Assembly (NCBI GenBank): GCA_964517495.1
Contig: CAZFER010000024.1
Coordinates: 1-64,000 of the forward strand
DNA: 64,000 nt
Source: CAZFER01 sp964517495
GTDB taxonomy: Bacteria; Hinthialibacterota; Hinthialibacteria; Hinthialibacterales; Hinthialibacteraceae
Reading direction: 5' to 3'
The stretch's first letter is position 1. Each line of letters begins with the position of its first letter. The translations under genes and the position numbers were made by a program. Below, in pieces: positions 56,835 to 64,000 of the stretch. The notes under the pieces were generated by a model. The model worked only from the letters and a program-made list of their open reading frames with translations. It made no database searches and was not told the origin of the DNA.

Positions 56835-57165
56835 ATGAACCAATTATGCACTTTGGGGCGTCCGACAAAAAAAATAAGGACCATGCTGGGCATTGTGGTG
56901 TTGCAGCAGAAGTTTGATCTGACGAATAATGAAACAACGCGCGGCCCTCCACTATCCAGGAGAGCAAGTAGCGGGGATGGAACATCTTTCAAGCGGCAAG
57001 GGCGTAATTTGCTTGATTTTCGAAGCGAGAACCCCTCAAGCCCTTCACATCTCCAAAATGGAACCCCTGTTTCAGCACAAACCGGGAGAGTCATACTACA
57101 CAGTGGCTGAGATAGAAGCGTTTCGGCATAAATCCGAAAACCTGCTTTTTACCGCGGCGTCATAA
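56835..57165 (+). pseudogene. Transposase N-terminal remnant plus unknown open frame
   Basis: From 56835 the frame reads LGRPTKKIRTMLGIVVLQQK then FDLTNNET, the start of the DUF772-type N-terminal domain found in IS1182/IS5-like transposases. After NNETT the similarity stops abruptly and no DDE domain follows. From about 56929 a second frame (KPGESYYTVAEIEAFRHKSE near its end) stays open to 57165 but matches nothing that I recognise. No terminal inverted repeats or target duplications were found, so this is a decayed scrap, not a mobile element. Confidence 0.5.
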
Positions 57166-57207
57166 GAAAGGTTTTTTCAGCTGAGGTTGAAATTAATTGG
57201 GTTGGAT

Positions 57208-58401
57208 TTAAAGTTCCAAATCAAACCGGACCTCAACTTTGTCCTTAAACTTCTCCTCATCAATTTTCAAGCCGAAACCAGGTGCGTCGGGGACAGTGGC
57301 GTAGCCGTTGTGGATGGCATAGCCATCGGCGATGAGGATGGAGTTGGTGAGTGGATCATGCTCGGCCCGGTAAAAATTAGCGATGGCTTTGGCAGCATGG
57401 AGTTGCATGTAAAAACCCACCAGTGATCCCCAGTTGTGGGGGGCGACAAGAATGCCTTGTGGTTTGGCCCAGGCGGCTTCTTTTAGGATACCTTCAAAGC
57501 CGAAGCGGTTCATATCCCCTTGCAAGACATCGATCGCCTGCGCTTTGATGAAGGGCTTGTATGCTTCTAACTCGCCCTGAGTTTCACCATCAGCGAGTAA
57601 TGTTTTTCGTCCCTGCTCGGTAAGAAATTGCTTAAGCGCAAGGCACTGTTCCACCTCTTCGGGAAACATCTCTTCCATGAAGGCAAACGGGATCTCCGGC
57701 AGTTCGTTGAGCAGCCGTTTCGAACTGGCGAGGGTATGCCCATTGTTGGCATCCACACCGATCAGGATATCATCACCCGCATGCTGGTGGATGGTTTTTA
57801 AAACCTCGACATCCCGTTTGAAACCCTCTTCTTTAGGCATCCATTTGGCGCCGCGACCAATTTTTACTTTGAATGCGCGATGGCCGATTACCATGCCGAT
57901 GTCAATTTCCTCTTTAAATCGATCGAGAGGATTGTTCGAATATTGGGGAAGCAAATCGCTGAAATAAATTGAGCCGTCATAAACCGGTACTTTTTCCGGC
58001 CCTGCGCCGCCCAACAATTCATAAACGGGCTTCTTTAATACTTTGCCAGCGATATCCCACAGCGGCATGGTTCCAGATCCCAGTGAACTGATCATCTGGC
58101 GTGATTCACGCTTATAAAAGTCGAAAGGGTTTTTCCCCCGCAGCTGCGACAGTTGTTTGGGATTGGCCCGGCAGTTGCCTAGGCCTTCGATTCCATGATT
58201 GGTATAGATGCGAACCATTCGGTCACGAGCGGTTTTGCCATGAACGTCCAACCGTGAATTTTTCCCTACGAGTTTTGGACGAATACTGACGACATCAAAA
58301 CCCACAATCCGCGTAATTCTCAAATCATCCGGCATTTCACTTCCCCAAGCGGAATGGGCCAACAATGCTCCCGCTGTTTGTAAAAAACCTCTGCGTTTCA
58401 T
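57208..58401 (-). CDS. Exported enolase-superfamily (mandelate racemase/MLE-type) protein
   Basis: A 397-aa member of the enolase superfamily. The N-terminus has a twin-arginine-like start (MKRRGFLQTAGALLAHSAWG). The barrel shows HRAFKVKIGRGAKW (the K-X-K acid/base motif), metal Asp in LIGVDANNGH, Glu in FMEEMFPEE and a third acidic ligand in LLADGETQGE. LVAPHNWGS supplies the C-terminal catalytic region. Members dehydrate or epimerise acid sugars; an uronate or aldonate substrate is likely. Its neighbour upstream is a decayed fragment. Export of such an enzyme is unusual but frequent in polysaccharide-degrading planctomycete-like bacteria. Confidence 0.82.
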   Translation of the reverse strand: MKRRGFLQTAGALLAHSAWGSEMPDDLRITRIVGFDVVSIRPKLVGKNSRLDVHGKTARDRMVRIYTNHGIEGLGNCRANPKQLSQLRGKNPFDFYKRESRQMISSLGSGTMPLWDIAGKVLKKPVYELLGGAGPEKVPVYDGSIYFSDLLPQYSNNPLDRFKEEIDIGMVIGHRAFKVKIGRGAKWMPKEEGFKRDVEVLKTIHQHAGDDILIGVDANNGHTLASSKRLLNELPEIPFAFMEEMFPEEVEQCLALKQFLTEQGRKTLLADGETQGELEAYKPFIKAQAIDVLQGDMNRFGFEGILKEAAWAKPQGILVAPHNWGSLVGFYMQLHAAKAIANFYRAEHDPLTNSILIADGYAIHNGYATVPDAPGFGLKIDEEKFKDKVEVRFDLEL

Positions 58402-58441
58402 GGCAACCTCCTCGATCTCGATTCAATATACTAAATCATCT

Positions 58442-58743
58442 CTAGTGTAGGCTTAACAAATTATTATTCCACGGCATAACAGACCAAGCCGGTTTGTTAC
58501 TTTGAATGTAATCAAAACGGAGTTTTATCCCAGCTTTGAATTGTCCCTGATAAGGGATTGTAATGGGGGCGGTCAATCCCGATTCCCGATTTTGTAAAAT
58601 TATATTGTCAAATAATTGGAGAGTGGTAAAGAGGTTAATATCCTTACCGAAATCTTTAATGGCTTCTGGCAGGATTATCTCGTAGGCATTGGGTTGCGTG
58701 GCGAACTTCAGGCATTAAATCAACATTCGCATGGGTCATTACA
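58442..58743 (-). pseudogene. Frameshifted remnant of an unknown gene
   Basis: An ATG at 58743 opens THANVDLMPEV and then runs into a stop. A +1 shift enters a 90-codon open frame (58714 to the TAG at 58442) reading KFATQPNAYEIILPEAIKDF, then NIILQNRESGLTAPITIPYQ. The two frames join naturally at MPEV-KFATQ, which suggests one original reading frame of about 100 residues broken by a single-base change. The second frame has no usable start until close to its end. I do not recognise the family. A sequencing or assembly error is the alternative. Confidence 0.5.
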
Positions 58744-58754
58744 TGGGTAGCCTT

Positions 58755-59606
58755 TCAATCTGAATTATCATTATCTTTTTCATCGATATATTTGGTTATA
58801 AAATCATTAACGCCTAGAAGATACTCATCTTCAGATAATAGATAGCCTTCGTTATGGCTGCCTGAGATGGTTAATAATTCCTTGGGGGGTAAAGCCGCGG
58901 CGTATAATGTCTGGCCATGATGGTAAGGTACGATATCATCATCACGGCTGTGAATAATCAGGGTTGGCATACGAATTTTCATCATTTTTGATAATGCGTC
59001 ATACTCGATCGTGTTTAATAATCGAACTGGTAAAAAGGGAAAAAGTTCTCTACCCATATCGGCAACACAGGTAAATGCGCTTTCCAGGATAAGCGCATCA
59101 GCATTGACACGGGTGGCTAAATCAGCGGCGATATTGCCACCCAATGACCTCCCGTAAATGATCATGGCCTGGTTGGGATTTTTCTTGAATAACCATTGAT
59201 GGGCTGCCAAAGCGTCGTTATATGTTCCTTCTTCCGAAAGGGTTCCTTCGCTTTGGCCGTATCCACGATAATCGAATATAAAGATATCAAGATTAAGGGA
59301 TTGTAATTGCCGTAGACTTTCTGTGCGATAACTGAGATTCCCACCGTTTCCGTGGCAAAATAATAGCGATGCACGAGGAAAATCACTGGGAAGATACCAC
59401 CCGTGAAGTTTAACATTATCAGTGGTTTCGAAATATACATCTTCGAAAGTTAAGCCAACCGCCTCAGGTGTGGCGATTAGATCATCCCGTGGAATCCATA
59501 CATTAGCACGTTCAAACCAGCGGAAGAAAAAATAGAACAATACAAGTGCCACTGCACAAATTAGGACAATTTTTATCAACATAATTTTTTTGTGGCGGGG
59601 TATCAT
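58755..59606 (-). CDS. Membrane-anchored alpha/beta hydrolase
   Basis: A 283-aa protein with an N-terminal membrane anchor (IKIVLICAVALVLFYFFF) and an alpha/beta hydrolase domain. The nucleophile elbow is IYGRSLGGNIAAD, the oxyanion region LFCHGNGGNLSYR, the acid Asp in HSRDDDIVPYHH, and the His in ISGSHNEGY. It resembles the YqiK/BEM46-like hydrolases of unknown substrate. The start could instead be the ATG eight codons in (59582). It lies upstream of the decayed 58.4-58.7 kb fragment. Confidence 0.82.
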   Translation of the reverse strand: MIPRHKKIMLIKIVLICAVALVLFYFFFRWFERANVWIPRDDLIATPEAVGLTFEDVYFETTDNVKLHGWYLPSDFPRASLLFCHGNGGNLSYRTESLRQLQSLNLDIFIFDYRGYGQSEGTLSEEGTYNDALAAHQWLFKKNPNQAMIIYGRSLGGNIAADLATRVNADALILESAFTCVADMGRELFPFLPVRLLNTIEYDALSKMMKIRMPTLIIHSRDDDIVPYHHGQTLYAAALPPKELLTISGSHNEGYLLSEDEYLLGVNDFITKYIDEKDNDNSD

Positions 59607-59850
59607 GTGGAGCTCATTTTCCCGCTTTTTTGCTCTCGATTTGCCTCGGTTTGTTACAATCGGTTATTCTATACACAAAATAAGCGTATTCAGTAAAATT
59701 CGTTCATTGTTAAATAAGGTAATCCAACCTAAGGTAATCCAACCTAAGGCAAATAACAACAAAGCATTACATAAATCAAGCGGTTTAATTATTTTAACCT
59801 AAGTATAGGACGATTTCAAAGGCAGAAAGGAAAAGAACGGGATTAATTTC

Positions 59851-59936
59851 GGAGGGGGTGGGATTCGAACCCACGATACGCTTTCACGTATGCCGGTTTA
59901 GCAAACCGGTGCCTTCAGCCGCTCGGCCACCCCTCC
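59851..59936 (-). tRNA. tRNA-Ser (GCU)
   Basis: An 86-base cloverleaf on the minus strand. The 7-bp acceptor GGAGGGG pairs with the 3-prime end, the anticodon loop TTGCTAA sits on a CCGGT/ACCGG stem, a long serine-type variable arm (ATACGTGAAAGCGTAT) follows, and GGTTCGAATCC forms the T loop. CCA is not encoded. Confidence 0.95.
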
Positions 59937-59992
59937 AAATAATTTTCTATGTAAAGATCGAACCAAATGTATTCGGTTAAGGCAAATCAATC

Positions 59993-60079
59993 GGTGGGGG
60001 TGGGATTCGAACCCACGGTACGCTTTCACGCACGCCGGTTTTCAAGACCGGTGCCTTAAACCAACTCGGCCACCCCACC
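59993..60079 (-). tRNA. tRNA-Ser (UGA)
   Basis: An 87-base cloverleaf on the minus strand. The acceptor is GGTGGGG with CCCCACC, the anticodon loop CTTGAAA reads UGA, and a long serine-type variable arm is present. It is 56 bases upstream of tRNA-Ser(GCU) and similar to it, which suggests an old duplication. CCA is not encoded. Confidence 0.95.
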
Positions 60080-60216
60080 CGCATTATTATCGGATTGATG
60101 TTGTCCAAACAGTAGTTATAGCCAGAAAATAGACTTTTTTCAAGCAATAAGGTGAGGAAATAGGGTAACAAAACCTTATTTTCCTGTTTAATCCCCTAAA
60201 AGGTTTCTTTTTTTGT

Positions 60217-60246
60217 TTGACGAACTAGCCTTAAATTCGATATAAT
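60217..60246 (+). promoter_or_regulatory. Sigma70-like promoter for the TPR/FGE-like pair
   Basis: TTGACG (60217-60222), 18 bases, then a perfect TATAAT (60241-60246), 57 bases before the ATG of the TPR gene. Both boxes are close to consensus. Confidence 0.75.
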
Positions 60247-60303
60247 AAAACTAAGTGTGTTCATCGTGGCTATGCAACCAACCATAAAAAAAGGGCAACC
60301 ATT

Positions 60304-61098
60304 ATGATGAAAATACCATGGTTCGATAAACGTTTATCCATCCGGTTAAGCATCGTATTTTTATGCTTTTTGGGGATGATGGCTATTAATTATGCCTCTG
60401 CGGATTTGGTTAGTACGGCCAAAGGGACTATTGAATGCCGTATTTTGGAGGATTCCGCAGAAGTTGTTGTCATTGAAACGGTTGCCAGAGAGTATATTGT
60501 CATCGATAAATCGAAAGTGACATCCGTAAAAAAAGAGCCACCCGAAGAATATTTTTACCGGCGAGCTAAGTTCCATGAAGAGGAAAATGAGGAAAATCAG
60601 GCTTTGATGGATTATGTCGAGGTGATCAATCGCAATCCTGACCACCAAGAAGCCCAGGAAGGTATCGAAGAAATTCGGTACCGCCGAAATAAACGAAAGT
60701 GGGAACAGGGTATTCAACAGGCTTCCAATTACTTGAATGAAGATAGATATTGGAAAGCCTTGGATCAATATAAAAAAGTGCTGGATATGCAGCCGGAAGA
60801 ACGAGTGGCTCGGCAGATTGTTAACCGTATGAGCAAGGTTCATTCCCAATTGGCCTATTTATTTTATGACCACAGCGCAGAGGAATTTGCTATTTTGGAA
60901 TTAGCCAAGGCCGAAGAGTTAAACCCTGAGAATGCAGAGATTTATTACGTTTTAGCCCGGTTACATGAACACAATGGTAAATTGGAACTTGCCCGCTTGG
61001 AATATGAACGAGCACTAGAATTGGACCCCAACCATTCACTGGCGCGTAACAAATTAATGAATCTTATTAACCGTATGCGTGGTATTAGCAGGCGTTGA
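60304..61098 (+). CDS. Exported TPR-repeat protein
   Basis: A 264-aa exported protein with a signal peptide or anchor (IRLSIVFLCFLGMMAINYA, cleavage near ASADL). Residues 35-75 form a small beta region (GTIECRILEDSAEVVVIETV). TPR-like helices follow, clearest at 200-255 (NAEIYYVLARLHEHNGKLEL, LEYERALELDPN). TPRs mediate protein contacts in the periplasm. It has a good promoter and is followed after 49 bases by the CsgG/FGE-like gene, so they probably form an operon. Confidence 0.78.
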   Translation: MMKIPWFDKRLSIRLSIVFLCFLGMMAINYASADLVSTAKGTIECRILEDSAEVVVIETVAREYIVIDKSKVTSVKKEPPEEYFYRRAKFHEEENEENQALMDYVEVINRNPDHQEAQEGIEEIRYRRNKRKWEQGIQQASNYLNEDRYWKALDQYKKVLDMQPEERVARQIVNRMSKVHSQLAYLFYDHSAEEFAILELAKAEELNPENAEIYYVLARLHEHNGKLELARLEYERALELDPNHSLARNKLMNLINRMRGISRR

Positions 61099-61147
61099 AA
61101 CCACTGAATTTACTGTGTTTAATCCAGCGAGAAATTAAACGGCTTTT

Positions 61148-62392
61148 ATGTGTCGTCTTTCAATATTTCTTTTTATAACAATTCTTTTAATCTCTCCCCA
61201 ACAGGTTCGAGCAGAGGATAAAGCCAAAATACCACCTTTGCTGGTGATTACCGAATTGCGTATTTTGGGTGAAAAGGCCTCAATGGCGGAAACCCGGGCA
61301 TTTACTGAATTTATCCGCAAAGAAATAGAAGAAACAGGCTTATACCGTGTTTTAAGCCATTCATCCATGATGGCAATTATCAAAGCCAATAAATTTCCTT
61401 ATCCCTGCCATGAGTTGCTATGTTTTTCGTCCTTAGGGAAGCTACTTGGGGCGGACCAGATCCTGGCCGGACATTTTCAGCGTAGACAGGGTAAAATGGA
61501 AATCACCTTGCGGTTGATGGACGTCAAAAAGGTTGAGATCATCAACACGGCCTACCGTGAAACCCCTACTTTGAGCGAAGTGGAACTGTTGGGAAAATGG
61601 GGAAGAGACCTTATATATGAAACCTTTAAGATCGACCCGGAAGAGATTAAAAAAAGGCGTAAAGAAGAGCAACAACCAAGAGTGAAGACCGAAAAAGAAC
61701 AAGAGATTCCACCTGAGATCAAATATAAACATCCGGGCATGATTTATATTCCTGCAGGTGAAACTCGTGTTGGTTCATCCAATGGGGATCCCAGTGAACG
61801 CCCTCCACATACGGTGAAGGTTGATGCTTTTTATATAGGAAAATATGAGGTGAGAAACGCGGAGTATCTGGAATTTGTCGAAGCCACTGGCCATCGAACT
61901 CCGTTTCATTGGAAAGATGGCAAAATTCCAAATGGTTTGGATAACCATCCGGTAACGTGGGTATCTTATGAAGATGCCGAAGCCTATTGCAAATGGAAAA
62001 ACGCTCGGCTCCCCACCGAAGCAGAATGGGAAATGGCTGCCCATGGCCCTACGTCTCAAGTATACCCTTGGGGTGACCGTTTTTCGCCCAAGCATGCCAA
62101 CACCTGGGAAGCGGGACGCGGCGAGACCGCACCGGTGGGTGTGTTTGAGATGGGGAAAAGCCCCTTTGGGGTGATGGACATGGCGGGAAATGTCTTCGAG
62201 TGGGTCGCCGACTTCTTTAAACCCTACCCTGGTTCAACGGAAAAGCTAAACGATTATGACAAATTTCTGCGTGTGTTGAGGGGAGGCTCATGGAACTTTA
62301 ACGCCTATTACGCCCGCACCACCCACCGTTTCGCCAGGTCCGGCGGCGAACGAGGCCGGACGTATGGCTTCCGGATTGTGCAGCCGGATTGA
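61148..62392 (+). CDS. CsgG-like domain fused to FGE-like (SUMF1) domain, no catalytic cysteines
   Basis: A 414-aa exported protein. A signal peptide (LSIFLFITILLISPQQVRA) is followed by a CsgG/curli-transport-like nucleoside-hydrolase-type fold (~25-165: LLVITELRILGEKASMA, GADQILAGHFQRRQGKMEI). A charged linker leads to a formylglycine-generating-enzyme domain (~195-414): YIPAGETRVGSSNGDPSERP, RLPTEAEWEMAAHGP, MDMAGNVFEWVADF, then RVLRGGSWNFNAYYARTTHR. At the last site true FGE has two cysteines; here they are Phe and Ala, so sulfatase activation is unlikely. Such proteins are probably binding or scaffolding versions of the fold. It is second in an operon after the TPR gene. Confidence 0.82.
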   Translation: MCRLSIFLFITILLISPQQVRAEDKAKIPPLLVITELRILGEKASMAETRAFTEFIRKEIEETGLYRVLSHSSMMAIIKANKFPYPCHELLCFSSLGKLLGADQILAGHFQRRQGKMEITLRLMDVKKVEIINTAYRETPTLSEVELLGKWGRDLIYETFKIDPEEIKKRRKEEQQPRVKTEKEQEIPPEIKYKHPGMIYIPAGETRVGSSNGDPSERPPHTVKVDAFYIGKYEVRNAEYLEFVEATGHRTPFHWKDGKIPNGLDNHPVTWVSYEDAEAYCKWKNARLPTEAEWEMAAHGPTSQVYPWGDRFSPKHANTWEAGRGETAPVGVFEMGKSPFGVMDMAGNVFEWVADFFKPYPGSTEKLNDYDKFLRVLRGGSWNFNAYYARTTHRFARSGGERGRTYGFRIVQPD

Positions 62393-62476
62393 TTGATTCG
62401 AGATATTTTTGACTATACGTTATGAAATATTAAACTTCCTTTCGAGTTTCTCCTGAGTCAGCACTTCTTCCTTACT

Positions 62477-62503
62477 GACGCCCCGGTAAAAAGTCGGGGC
62501 GTC
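62477..62503. terminator. Hairpin after the CsgG/FGE-like gene
   Basis: A 9-bp GC-rich stem (GACGCCCCG with CGGGGCGTC) and a GTAAAAAGT loop, 85 bases after the stop. No T run, so termination may be partial. The remaining ~240 bases up to the next gene hold no gene. A similar CGCCCCGG sequence followed by five A occurs near 56811. Confidence 0.6.
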
Positions 62504-62747
62504 TATCATTAGACAATTTTCATTTTCCCCATCCTTCAAAATTGATTGAATTAATGCGGATGAACAATGTTGAATCGATTCACGTTGACAATTCCACCTT
62601 CTCTTAAATTACTTCGAGTATTAAAGAGGTAAATATATTCACGGATAAACCAAACAAGGCCATTAGCACTGGCGAATCCTATTCGGTTTGTGTTAAATTA
62701 GAGAAATGGTTTGGCCATCCTCTCAATCCAACAAGGAGACTACCAGA

Positions 62748-64000
62748 ATGAAGACAACACCACACAAATCAAATCGGCGTGATTTTGTAAAACAGTCAGC
62801 GCTGGCCACACCGGTTTTTATGTTTGCCCCTACGCATGTATTGGGGCGGGAAGGCTCTAAAGCGCCCAGTGATAAACTGGCGATCGTTGCTATCGGAGTG
62901 GGAGGACGAGGGGGTCATAACTTAGGCCAATTTGATGATGAAAAAATTCTCGCCCTTTGTGATGTGGATGAAGAAAGGGCGGCGAAATCGTTTAACAAAC
63001 ATGAAAAACTTCCAAAATACCAAGATTTTCGGGACATGCTGGATAAGGAAAAAAACTATGATGCCGTGGTGGTCAGCACGCCGGATCATACCCATGCCGT
63101 CGCCGCCATGGCGGCCATCGAGCGTTATAAGCATGTATATGTGGAAAAACCGCTGGCGCATACCATCCACGAAGTCCGTGCCTTAATGAAAGCCGCCAGA
63201 AAACATAACGTTCAAACTCAATTGGGAAATCAAGGCCATTCTTATAACGATATTCGCAAAATATGCGAATGGGTGTGGTCGGGCGCTATTGGTGAAGTGA
63301 AAGAAGTTCAAGCATGGTATACGCGTTCATATGGGAATGGAAAACCTCGCCCGGAAGAAACACCACCCGTTCCCAAAACCTTGAATTGGGATTTATGGCT
63401 GGGGCCAGCCGCTTATCGACCTTATCATTCTGCCTATCTGCCCGGGAGTTGGCGAAGCTGGTCTGATTTTGGGACCGGTGTGTTGGGTGATTGGGTGTGC
63501 CATATATTGGACCCAACCTTTTGGGCACTGAAATTACGCACTCCGATTGCTATCACAGCCTATAACAAAGATAACGATTATTCACCTGAACGTTTCGCCG
63601 TTTCCTCAAAAATTGAATATGAATTTGCCGCACGGCATACAGCCCGGGGTAAGATGCCGCCCGTCAAAGTGACTTGGTATTATGGAGAAGCCTTTGAGCA
63701 TCCTCTCCTTGAAGGTTTGAAATTAAACGATTGGAACCAAAAAGCGGGAGCCCTTTTGATTGGAGATAAAGGCGCTATTTTACACGGTTCTCATGGCGGC
63801 GGTGGTGCGAAGATACTCCCCGAATCACGGGCGAAAGAAATTGATAAACCGAAAGCAATTATCCCGCGTGTCGATGGTGGGCACCATCAGGATTGGATTC
63901 GTGCCTGTAAGGAAGGCAAACCGGCGAGTTCCAATTTTACTTATGGCGGCCCATTAACTGAATTAGCCCTGCTGGGGGTAATCGCCACTGTTTTTGATAG
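62748..64000 (+). CDS. Tat-exported Gfo/Idh/MocA oxidoreductase, cut by the window end
   Basis: At least 417 codons of a NAD(P)-dependent oxidoreductase. It has a Tat-like signal (NRRDFVKQSALATPVFMF), a Rossmann motif (IVAIGVGGRGGHNLGQFDD), VVVSTPDHTHAVAA, and the EKP signature in VYVEKPLAHTIHEVRALM. AAGGAG lies 9 bases before the ATG. The frame is open to the last base, so the C-terminus is not seen. It is a paralogue of the 27900-29162 gene but clearly different in sequence. Such exported members are typical of polysaccharide-degrading bacteria. Confidence 0.88.
   Translation, partial: MKTTPHKSNRRDFVKQSALATPVFMFAPTHVLGREGSKAPSDKLAIVAIGVGGRGGHNLGQFDDEKILALCDVDEERAAKSFNKHEKLPKYQDFRDMLDKEKNYDAVVVSTPDHTHAVAAMAAIERYKHVYVEKPLAHTIHEVRALMKAARKHNVQTQLGNQGHSYNDIRKICEWVWSGAIGEVKEVQAWYTRSYGNGKPRPEETPPVPKTLNWDLWLGPAAYRPYHSAYLPGSWRSWSDFGTGVLGDWVCHILDPTFWALKLRTPIAITAYNKDNDYSPERFAVSSKIEYEFAARHTARGKMPPVKVTWYYGEAFEHPLLEGLKLNDWNQKAGALLIGDKGAILHGSHGGGGAKILPESRAKEIDKPKAIIPRVDGGHHQDWIRACKEGKPASSNFTYGGPLTELALLGVIATVFD

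Noticed and set aside
56808..56867. ACGCCCC and GGGGCGT arms around the transposase remnant start, similar to the hairpin at 62477-62503
   Set aside because: Considered as insertion-sequence ends, but the arms are only 7-8 bases and no partner copy bounds an element.
60146..60180. AATAAGGT/ACCTTATT inverted repeat upstream of the TPR gene
   Set aside because: The stem is AT-rich, the loop is 19 bases and no T run follows; too weak to call a terminator.

Overview
The window is 64 kb of chromosome from a Gram-negative (diderm) bacterium. It encodes BamA, Skp and the lipid A enzymes LpxA, LpxC and LpxD. Several traits fit no common model organism: a long plant/cyanobacterial-type IspH, an LpxC-FabZ fusion, a ClpC/McsA/McsB system without a visible CtsR, and many secreted or Tat-exported carbohydrate-related proteins. 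This mix resembles uncultivated lineages near the FCB and PVC groups, but placement from this window alone is an inference of low confidence. I see no phage, plasmid origin, intact insertion sequence or CRISPR array.

Layout. 0.1-4.5 kb: ispH and a membrane-anchored GAF/PP2C phosphatase. 4.5-15.9 kb: a long minus-strand run, ilvE-mcsA-mcsB-clpC-bamA-skp-lpxD-lpxC/fabZ-lpxA, joining arginine-phosphorylation proteolysis to outer-membrane assembly and lipid A synthesis. 16-21 kb: a GT39-like membrane protein, a pseudopilin-like protein, a GH29 fucosidase and a metallophosphatase. 21.4-23.5 kb: three tandem Uma2 genes that are mosaics of each other, then small genes. 23.5-32.2 kb: a DUF6807 protein, NlpC/P60, queA, DUF2905, a dehydrogenase, a Tat-type oxidoreductase, a VOC protein, and an SGNH hydrolase/methyltransferase/small membrane protein run. 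32.3-56.4 kb: secreted and regulatory giants on the minus strand. These are a lectin/propeller/cohesin/dockerin protein (1368 aa), an unknown two-gene unit, a response-regulator phosphatase, two tandem TPR/DUF3857/transglutaminase-like proteins, a toxin-antitoxin patch, and a 2317-aa beta-helix/lectin/cohesin/dockerin protein. 56.4-64 kb: decayed fragments, an exported enolase-superfamily protein, an alpha/beta hydrolase, two tRNA-Ser genes, a TPR protein, a CsgG-like/FGE-like fusion, and a Tat-type oxidoreductase cut by the window end.

How the genes may work together. The 4.5-15.9 kb run looks like one envelope-biogenesis and protein-quality-control operon with a sigma70-like promoter ahead of ilvE. 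The fucosidase, DUF6807 protein, two Gfo/Idh/MocA proteins and enolase-superfamily protein suggest an exported carbohydrate-processing lifestyle. The two large surface proteins combine lectin, cohesin-like and dockerin-like modules and may bind glycans or each other.

Most notable points: BamA whose complete signal peptide requires a CTG start overlapping the clpC stop; LpxD lacking both conserved histidines; mosaic Uma2 genes; a transglutaminase-like paralogue without its cysteine; a ParE-like gene whose tail is replaced where it meets a PIN cassette; and unannotated gene remnants at 49.2, 56.8 and 58.5 kb.
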